Assembly: GCA_963827335.1 (NCBI GenBank)
Contig: CAWHAP010000007.1
Location: forward strand, 124,001-188,000
Length of the DNA stretch: 64,000 bases
Direction of reading: 5' to 3'
DNA from: DASQMT01 sp963827335
GTDB taxonomy: Bacteria > Actinomycetota > Thermoleophilia > Solirubrobacterales > Solirubrobacteraceae
Positions within the stretch are counted from its first letter, which is position 1. Each line of letters starts with the position of its first letter. The notes below the pieces were generated by a model. It saw only the letters and a program-made list of their open reading frames with translations, made no database searches and was not told where the DNA came from. This document shows positions 58,990 through 64,000 of this stretch, one piece after another. The position numbers and the translations under genes are program-made.

Positions 58990-60099
58990 ATGACGCGGTC
59001 GCACGCCTACGCCGCCGTGCTCGGCCTCGCCGCGCTCTGCTACGTGGCGCTCGGCGTCGTCCTGCCCCGCCTCCCCGGGCACGTGACCGGCCGGCTGGGC
59101 GCCGGCAGCGTGGCGGTCGGGCTCGCCGTCGGCGCGGTCTCGCTCGCGGGGGTCGTCCTGCGCCCCGTGGGCGGCCGGATCGCCGATGCGCGCGGGGCGC
59201 GCCCGGTGGCGATCGGCGGCGCGCTGGCGATGGCCGCCGGCGCGGCGCTCGCCCTGGCCGGGGGCGGTATCGCCTGGCTGGTGGCCACGCGCCTCGTGGT
59301 CGGGGCGGGCGAGGGCGCCATGATGGCCGCCTGCGTGACCTGGCTGCTGTGGCTCGCGCCGCCAGACCGGCGGGGGCGCGCGATCGGGCACATCGGCCTG
59401 GCGAACTACGCCGGCCTCGCCGCCGGGCCGGCGATCGCCACGGCGCTGCCCGGCGGGCTCGCCGCGCCGCTCGCGGTGGCGGTCGCGGCGCCGCTGCTGG
59501 CGCTCGCCGTCGCGACGCTGCCGCCCGCCCCCGGCGGGGCGGGCCGGCGTGCCGGCGCGCCCCTGCTCGCGCGCTCGGCGCTGCGGCCCGGCGCCGGGCT
59601 CGCGCTCGTCAACGTCGGCTACACGGCGGTGATCTCCTTCGCCGGGCTCGCCCTGGCGCGCCGCGGCGTCGCGGCGGGCGCGATCATCCTCGCCTACGCC
59701 GCCGCGATCATCGCGCTGCGCACGCTCGGCGGCGCGCTGCCCGATCGGCTCGGGCCGGTCCGCGCCCTGGCCGGCGCAACCGTCGTGGCCGGCGCCGGGC
59801 TCGCGCTGCTCGCCGCCGCGCGCTCGCCCGCGACGGCGATCGCCGCGGTCGTGGTGGCGGGCGCCGGACAGGCGGTGGCGGTCCCGTCGCTCGGGCTGCT
59901 CGCCCTGCGCGGCGTCCCGGCGGAGGAGCGGGGCGCGGCGTCGGGCACGTTCTTCGCGTTCTTCGACGTCGGGGTCGGCGCGGGCGGGCCGCTGCTCGGC
60001 GCGGTGGCGGCCGCATCGGGGCCGGCCGGGGCGATCGTGGCCGGCGCCGCCGCGTCGGCCGCCTCGGCGGCGGTGGTGACCGGGCGCCCGAGGCGCTGA
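58990..60099 (+). CDS. MFS transporter
   Basis: 369 aa from ATG 58990. Major facilitator with about 11-12 helices, very Ala-rich. Loop 2-3 motif A variant GGRIADARGARPVAIGGALA, ATRLVVGAGEGAMMAACVTW on helix 4, APPDRRGRAIGHIGLANYAG before helix 5, second-half loop LRTLGGALPDRLGPVRALAG. Divergent from the kynurenine operon by 90 bp, so it may export or import a pathway compound. Specificity cannot be told. Confidence 0.9.
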   Translation: MTRSHAYAAVLGLAALCYVALGVVLPRLPGHVTGRLGAGSVAVGLAVGAVSLAGVVLRPVGGRIADARGARPVAIGGALAMAAGAALALAGGGIAWLVATRLVVGAGEGAMMAACVTWLLWLAPPDRRGRAIGHIGLANYAGLAAGPAIATALPGGLAAPLAVAVAAPLLALAVATLPPAPGGAGRRAGAPLLARSALRPGAGLALVNVGYTAVISFAGLALARRGVAAGAIILAYAAAIIALRTLGGALPDRLGPVRALAGATVVAGAGLALLAAARSPATAIAAVVVAGAGQAVAVPSLGLLALRGVPAEERGAASGTFFAFFDVGVGAGGPLLGAVAAASGPAGAIVAGAAASAASAAVVTGRPRR

Positions 60100-60142
60100 C
60101 GCGTCGTCTCGGCGCGCTCGGTGTCACAATGCTGCGTCGCCT

Positions 60143-60823
60143 ATGCCGCTCCCCAAGGAAGTCACCTACGTCACGTTCGATGTCTACGGCACTCTGGTCG
60201 ACTGGGAGACGGGTGTCTACGACGCCTTTGCCAAGGAGGCCGAGAAGGACGGGTACACGCTCTCGCGCGAGGAGCTGATCCCGCTGTTCCTGCAGACGCA
60301 GCAGGAGATCATGAGCGGGTCCTACGAGCTCTACGCCGAGGTGCTGCGCCGCACGGCCGTCCAGATCTCCAAGCAGCTCGGGTGGCCGCTCGAGCCGTCG
60401 CGCTCGGGCTTCCTGCCCGACTCGGTCAAGCGCTGGCCGCCGTTCAAGGAGACCAACACGCAGCTCGACCGCTTCGGCAAGAAGCACGAGATCGGGCTGG
60501 TCTCGAACGTCGACGACAAGCTGCTCGGCGAGACCCGCCGCCATTTCAAGGCCGACTTCGACCTCGTGGTGACCGCGCAGCAGGTGCGCTCCTACAAGCC
60601 CGACCCCGCCCACTTCAAGGAGGCGGAGCGCCGGATCGGCGGCAAGAAGGGCTGGGTCCACGTCACGTCCAGCTACTACTACGACGTCGAGCCGTGCCTG
60701 AAGGCGAAGGTCCCCGTGATCTGGGTCAACCGGAGCAAGGAGACGCTCGACTCCTCGCAGAAGAAGCCGACCGCGGAGGTCAAGACCCTCCTCGAGGCGG
60801 CGAAGCTGCTCGGCGCCGCGTGA
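60143..60823 (+). CDS. HAD-superfamily hydrolase (haloacid dehalogenase type II-like)
   Basis: 226 aa. HAD motif I with nucleophile Asp: VTYVTFDVYGTLVDWETGVY (about 10-16). Motif II Ser in GLVSNVDDKLL (about 120), motif III Lys in VRSYKPDPAHFKEAERRIGG (about 153), motif IV region SSYYYDVEPCLKAKVPVIWV. Helical cap between residues 20 and 95. The DVYGTL and SYKP pattern is that of L-2-haloacid dehalogenases and related phosphatases; substrate unknown. Followed after 16 bp by an MBL protein in the same direction. Confidence 0.9.
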   Translation: MPLPKEVTYVTFDVYGTLVDWETGVYDAFAKEAEKDGYTLSREELIPLFLQTQQEIMSGSYELYAEVLRRTAVQISKQLGWPLEPSRSGFLPDSVKRWPPFKETNTQLDRFGKKHEIGLVSNVDDKLLGETRRHFKADFDLVVTAQQVRSYKPDPAHFKEAERRIGGKKGWVHVTSSYYYDVEPCLKAKVPVIWVNRSKETLDSSQKKPTAEVKTLLEAAKLLGAA

Positions 60824-60839
60824 TCGACCATCAGGGCGC

Positions 60840-61658
60840 ATGAAGGCGGTCGGGCTCCACCCGGACGTCTTCGTCGTCACGTCCCGGTTCTGGCAGACGA
60901 CCTGCACGTTCGTGAAGTCCGGCGATACCCAAAGCGCTTCGCGCTCGGGCACAGGTGAGGCGTTCTGCGTCGACTCCCCGGTGCTGCCCGACGAGCTCGA
61001 GCTGCTGCCGACGATCGCCGAGCAGTCCGGGTTCCGCATCGTCGGCCGCCTCGCGACGCACGTCGACTGGGACCACGTGCTCGGCGGCTACGGCTTCCCC
61101 GATGCGCCGCTGGGCCTGGCCGAGTCGAGCGCCGCGCGGCTGCGCGACGCGCCCGGCGAGGCGCAGCGCGAGCTGCGGGACTTCGACGACGAGCACTACG
61201 TCGAGCGGCCCGGGCCGCTCACCCTGCCGCCGCCGCAGGAGCTTCCGGTCCCCGGCCGCTGCGGCGTCGGCGAGCGCGAGCTCGAGCTGCACCCGACGGC
61301 GGGCCACACCGTGGACGGCATGACCGTGCTCGTGCCGTGGGCCGCGGTGCTGATCGCCGGCGACTACCTGTCGCCGGTGGAGATCCCGTGGATCTCCGAG
61401 AGCGGCTCGGCGGCCGCCTACCTCGAGACGCTGGACCGGTTCGAGACGCTGGTCGAGCGGGTCGAGTGGGTCGTGCCCGGGCACGGCGCCGCGATCGACG
61501 CCGAGCGCGCGCTGGCGATCCTGCGCGAGGACCGCGCGTACGTCGCGGCGCTCGTCGAGCAGGGCGGCGCCGCGCCGCTGCCGCTGACGCGGCGCAGCGG
61601 CGCCCAGCGCAAGATCCACGCGGAGAACGTGGAGCGGGTCGCTACTCCGGCGACCTGA
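60840..61658 (+). CDS. Metallo-beta-lactamase-fold protein
   Basis: 272 aa. MBL fold with HVDWDHVLGGYGFPDAP (H-x3-D-H, so the first His-x-His pair is H-V-D), His in ELHPTAGHTVDGMTVLVPW, Asp in LIAGDYLSPVEIPWISES, and His in EWVVPGHGAAIDAERALAIL. The reduced first motif is used by several MBL subgroups with altered metal use. Substrate unknown. Probably cotranscribed with the HAD gene. 3' end overlaps the end of the convergent biotin carboxylase gene by 17 bp. Confidence 0.88.
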   Translation: MKAVGLHPDVFVVTSRFWQTTCTFVKSGDTQSASRSGTGEAFCVDSPVLPDELELLPTIAEQSGFRIVGRLATHVDWDHVLGGYGFPDAPLGLAESSAARLRDAPGEAQRELRDFDDEHYVERPGPLTLPPPQELPVPGRCGVGERELELHPTAGHTVDGMTVLVPWAAVLIAGDYLSPVEIPWISESGSAAAYLETLDRFETLVERVEWVVPGHGAAIDAERALAILREDRAYVAALVEQGGAAPLPLTRRSGAQRKIHAENVERVATPAT

Positions 61659-63408
61659 TCACCGCGAGGGTGTCGCCCGCGGTGACCGCGGCGCCCTCGG
61701 AGATCGGCAGCTCCGCGACCACGCCCGCCTTGTGCGCGGTGATCTCGTTCTCCATCTTCATCGCCTCGATGATGCAGACGAGCGCGCCCTCCTCGACGGT
61801 CGCCCCCTGCTCCACCAGCACCTTGAACACGTTGCCCTGCAGCGGCGAGGCGAGCGCGTCGCCGCCGCCCCCGCCGGAGGCGGCGCTGCGCGCGCTGCGG
61901 CGCGGGGCCTGCCGCCCGGGCGGCGCGCCGTTCGCCGCCGGCGCGGCGACCGCGTCGCCGAGTACGCGCACGTCGAACCGCTTCCCCGAGACCTCGACCG
62001 TGTAGCTGCGCTCGACCGGCTCGGGCCGGCCGTCCTCGGCCTGCTCGGGCTTGGGGAAGGCGAGCGTCTTGAGCCAGGCGCGGTCCTCGATCAGGTCGCG
62101 GCAGGTCTCCGCGGCGGCCCACTGATCCGAGGCCATGATCGCCTTGTGGAACGGGATCAGCGTCTTGACGCCCTCGATCTGGAACTCCTCCAGCGCGCGC
62201 GCCATGCGCCGCGTCGCCGACGCGCGGTCGGCGTCCCACACGATCAGCTTCGCGACCATCGGGTCGTACAGCGGCGTGATCTCCGAGCCGGCCAGCACGC
62301 CCGAGTCGACGCGGACGCCGGGGCCCGACGGCTCCCGGTAGGCGGTCACCGTGCCCGGCGCCGGCGCGAAGTTCCGCGCCGCGTCCTCGGCGTTGATCCG
62401 GCACTCGATCGCATGCCCGCGCAGCACCACCTCGTCCTGGGTCACCGACAGCGGCTCGCCCGCGGCGATGCGGATCTGCTCGCGCACGATGTCGATCCCC
62501 GTCGTCGCCTCGGTCACGCAGTGCTCGACCTGCACGCGGGTGTTCATCTCGAGGAAGAAGTACTCGCCGTCGGCCAGCAGGCCCTCGATCGTGCCCGCGC
62601 CGCGGTAGTCGACCGCGCGGGCCGCCTCGGTGGCGATCCGCCCGATCCGCTCGCGCAGCTCGGCGTCGACGAGCGGCGCCGGCGACTCCTCGATCAGCTT
62701 CTGGTGGCGCCGCTGGATCGAGCAGTCGCGCTCGCCGAGGTGGATCACCGACCCGTGCCCGTCGGCGAGCACCTGCACCTCGACGTGGCGCGGGTCGGGC
62801 AGGTAGCGCTCGAGGTAGACCGTCGCGTCGGAGAAGAACTTCTCGCCCTCGCGCGCGGCGCCCTCGAACGCGTCGGCGAGCTTGCCCGGCTCGAGCGCGA
62901 CGCGGAAGCCCTTCCCGCCGCCGCCGCCCGCCGCCTTGACCGCGATCGGATAGCCGATCTCCTCGGCGATCCGCGCCGCGGCCTCGACGGTGTCGACGGG
63001 CTCGGTCGTGCCGGGGACGATCGGGACGCCGGCCGCCTGCATGAGCTCGCGCGCCCGCGTCTTCGAGCCCATCGCGTCGATCGCCGACGCGGGCGGGCCG
63101 ATGAACGTGACGCCCGCCTCCTCCAGCCGGCGCGCGAAGGCGGCGTTCTCGGCGAGGAAGCCGTAGCCCGGGTGGACGGCCTCGGCGCCCGACCGCTCGA
63201 CGACCTCGAGGAGCTTGTCGACGACGAGGTAGGACTGGGCGGCGGGACCGGGCCCGAGCAGGTACGCCTCCGTCGCCCGCAGGACGTGCTGGGCGTCGCG
63301 GTCGGCCTCCGAGTACACGGCGACGGAGTCGATGCCGAGCTCGTCGAGCGCGCGGATCACGCGCACCGCGATCTCGCCGCGGTTCGCGACCAGGACCTTG
63401 GAGAACAT
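61642..63408 (-). CDS. accA3: Biotin carboxylase / biotin carboxyl carrier fusion (acyl-CoA carboxylase alpha subunit)
   Basis: 588 aa from ATG 63408 (MFSKVLVANRGEIAVRVIRA). Biotin carboxylase domain 1-450: AEAVHPGYGFLAENAAFARR, ATP-grasp glycine loop KAAGGGGGKGFRV (about 155), HLGERDCSIQRRHQKLIEES, FLEMNTRVQVEHCVTEATTG (catalytic Arg/Glu region). Linker of about 60 Ala/Gly/Arg-rich residues, then the biotinyl domain (about 515-588) with the biotin Lys in CIIEAMKMENEITAHKAG. Carboxylates biotin for acetyl- or propionyl-CoA carboxylase; the beta subunit gene is not in the window. This fused form is typical of actinobacterial AccA-type subunits. Symbol is by analogy. Confidence 0.93.
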   Translation of the reverse strand: MFSKVLVANRGEIAVRVIRALDELGIDSVAVYSEADRDAQHVLRATEAYLLGPGPAAQSYLVVDKLLEVVERSGAEAVHPGYGFLAENAAFARRLEEAGVTFIGPPASAIDAMGSKTRARELMQAAGVPIVPGTTEPVDTVEAAARIAEEIGYPIAVKAAGGGGGKGFRVALEPGKLADAFEGAAREGEKFFSDATVYLERYLPDPRHVEVQVLADGHGSVIHLGERDCSIQRRHQKLIEESPAPLVDAELRERIGRIATEAARAVDYRGAGTIEGLLADGEYFFLEMNTRVQVEHCVTEATTGIDIVREQIRIAAGEPLSVTQDEVVLRGHAIECRINAEDAARNFAPAPGTVTAYREPSGPGVRVDSGVLAGSEITPLYDPMVAKLIVWDADRASATRRMARALEEFQIEGVKTLIPFHKAIMASDQWAAAETCRDLIEDRAWLKTLAFPKPEQAEDGRPEPVERSYTVEVSGKRFDVRVLGDAVAAPAANGAPPGRQAPRRSARSAASGGGGGDALASPLQGNVFKVLVEQGATVEEGALVCIIEAMKMENEITAHKAGVVAELPISEGAAVTAGDTLAVIRSPE

Positions 63409-63467
63409 GCGGCGCGGGATGGTATCCCCGGGGGCGGCCCCGCGCGCCATGTATACGCTGCCGGACC

Positions 63468-64000
63468 ATGGCGGAACGATTCCTGGTCACCGGCGCCAAC
63501 GGCTGCATCGGCGCCTGGACCGTGGCCCAGCTGACGGGTGAGGGCGTGCCGGTCGTGGCGCTCGACGCCTCCGACGACGACCACCGGCTGCGGCTCGTGC
63601 TCGACGACGACGCGCGCGCGGGCTTGACCCGCGTGCAGGGCGACATCACCGATCTCGACGCCTTCGAGCGCACGCTCGAGGAGCACGGGATCACGCACGT
63701 GATCCACCTCGCGGCCCTGCAGGTGCCGTTCTGCCGCGCGGACCCGCCGCTCGGCGCGCGCGTCAACGTGGTCGGCACCGTGAACGTGCTCGAGGCCGTC
63801 GCCCGGCGCGCGGAGCGGATCGGCGGCCCGGTCGTCTACGCCTCGTCCGTGGCCGCCTACGACGCGCTCGAGGAGGGGGAGACCGCCGCCGCGATGCAGG
63901 GGGTGCCGAGCACCCTCTACGGCGTCTACAAGCGCGCCAACGAGGGCACGGCGAGCGTCTACGCCGCCGAGCGCGGCGTGCCCAGCGTCGGCCTGCGCCC
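63468..64000 (+). CDS. NAD-dependent epimerase/dehydratase (extended SDR), 3' end outside window
   Basis: First 177 codons from ATG 63468. Extended SDR Rossmann fold: VTGANGCIGAWTVAQLTGEG (glycine motif TGxxGxxG), VVALDASDDDHRL, GDITDLDAFERTLEEHG, ITHVIHLAALQVPFCRADPP, VNVVGTVNVLEAVARRA, VVYASSVAAYDAL (catalytic Ser) and the Tyr-x3-Lys in TLYGVYKRANEGTA. Probably acts on a sugar nucleotide or similar. Divergent from the biotin carboxylase gene, about 60 bp gap. Confidence 0.9.
   Translation, partial: MAERFLVTGANGCIGAWTVAQLTGEGVPVVALDASDDDHRLRLVLDDDARAGLTRVQGDITDLDAFERTLEEHGITHVIHLAALQVPFCRADPPLGARVNVVGTVNVLEAVARRAERIGGPVVYASSVAAYDALEEGETAAAMQGVPSTLYGVYKRANEGTASVYAAERGVPSVGLR

Noticed and set aside
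61418..63778. 786-residue minus-strand frame over the biotin carboxylase gene
   Set aside because: It only shadows the real carboxylase frame and has no conserved motif.
1..64000. CRISPR arrays, rRNA genes, riboswitches
   Set aside because: No spaced repeat series and no rRNA were seen in reading the window; no riboswitch-like leader was convincing by eye, though a covariance search could still find one.

Overview
Very GC-rich actinobacterial chromosome segment. GTG starts, F420-type luciferase-like enzymes, very short intergenic gaps and 1-4 bp start/stop overlaps are frequent. The mix (CarH-type photoreceptor, fasciclin proteins, MrfA-like helicase, kynurenine enzymes, AccA3-type biotin carboxylase/carrier fusion) suggests class Thermoleophilia (Solirubrobacterales/Conexibacter-like). 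That placement is inference, not proven by a marker gene. No rRNA or CRISPR array was seen; one tRNA (Phe) is present.

Layout. 1-13.6 kb: a DMT transporter, a P-loop kinase/luciferase-like fusion, two divergent regulator/target units with clear palindromic operators (TetR at 2.86 kb, GntR at 5.37 kb), an SsuA/NMT1-type ABC uptake operon ending in a fumarylacetoacetate-hydrolase-family enzyme, an SRPBCC-ArsR pair on a probable leaderless promoter, a secreted beta-propeller-like protein and a Ca2+/H+ antiporter. 13.6-16.6 kb: a decay zone with three broken genes (alpha/beta hydrolase, GntR, arginase). 17-24.2 kb: two fasciclin proteins around a CPA2 antiporter, a CarH-like B12 photoreceptor separated from one fasciclin gene by two opposed sets of three 11-bp operator repeats, an SRPBCC operon with two tiny membrane proteins, an NAD(P)-binding protein and an arylsulfatase fragment.

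24.66-40.82 kb is a genomic island inserted in the 3' half of tRNA-Phe(GAA): a 42-bp piece of the tRNA is repeated exactly at the far end. A third, partial copy of the integrase-terminator/att edge at 29.01-29.07 kb shows that the island is composite. The left part carries only a 1230-aa RecD-like helicase with a C-terminal PD-(D/E)XK-like nuclease. The right part carries a dual-GHKL ATPase/histidine-kinase protein coupled by an overlapping start to a receiver-domain protein, then a convergent DNA methyltransferase and a divergent winged-helix regulator, a MobF relaxase, an excisionase-like gene and a tyrosine integrase with an inserted helix-turn-helix. I regard kinase + receiver + methyltransferase + HTH (perhaps with the helicase-nuclease) as the candidate undescribed system: a phosphorelay-linked DNA-modification/defence cassette. 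The kinase, relaxase, excisionase and integrase genes are broken by many single-base shifts, mostly +1, although their motifs remain excellent; the receiver, methyltransferase, HTH and helicase genes are intact.

40.8-64 kb: orderly housekeeping and metabolism. M23 peptidase, MrfA-like repair helicase, cysteine-dioxygenase-like protein, a four-gene MoxR-VWA-DUF58-VWA operon, HtrA protease, glycerate kinase, HxlR and TetR regulators, an MBL hydrolase, an ATP-dependent DNA ligase, a collapsed methyltransferase, LysR and DtxR-type regulators, a kynurenine operon (aminotransferase, formamidase-like hydrolase, kynureninase), an MFS transporter, a HAD hydrolase, a second MBL protein, the biotin carboxylase/BCCP fusion and the start of an NAD-dependent epimerase.
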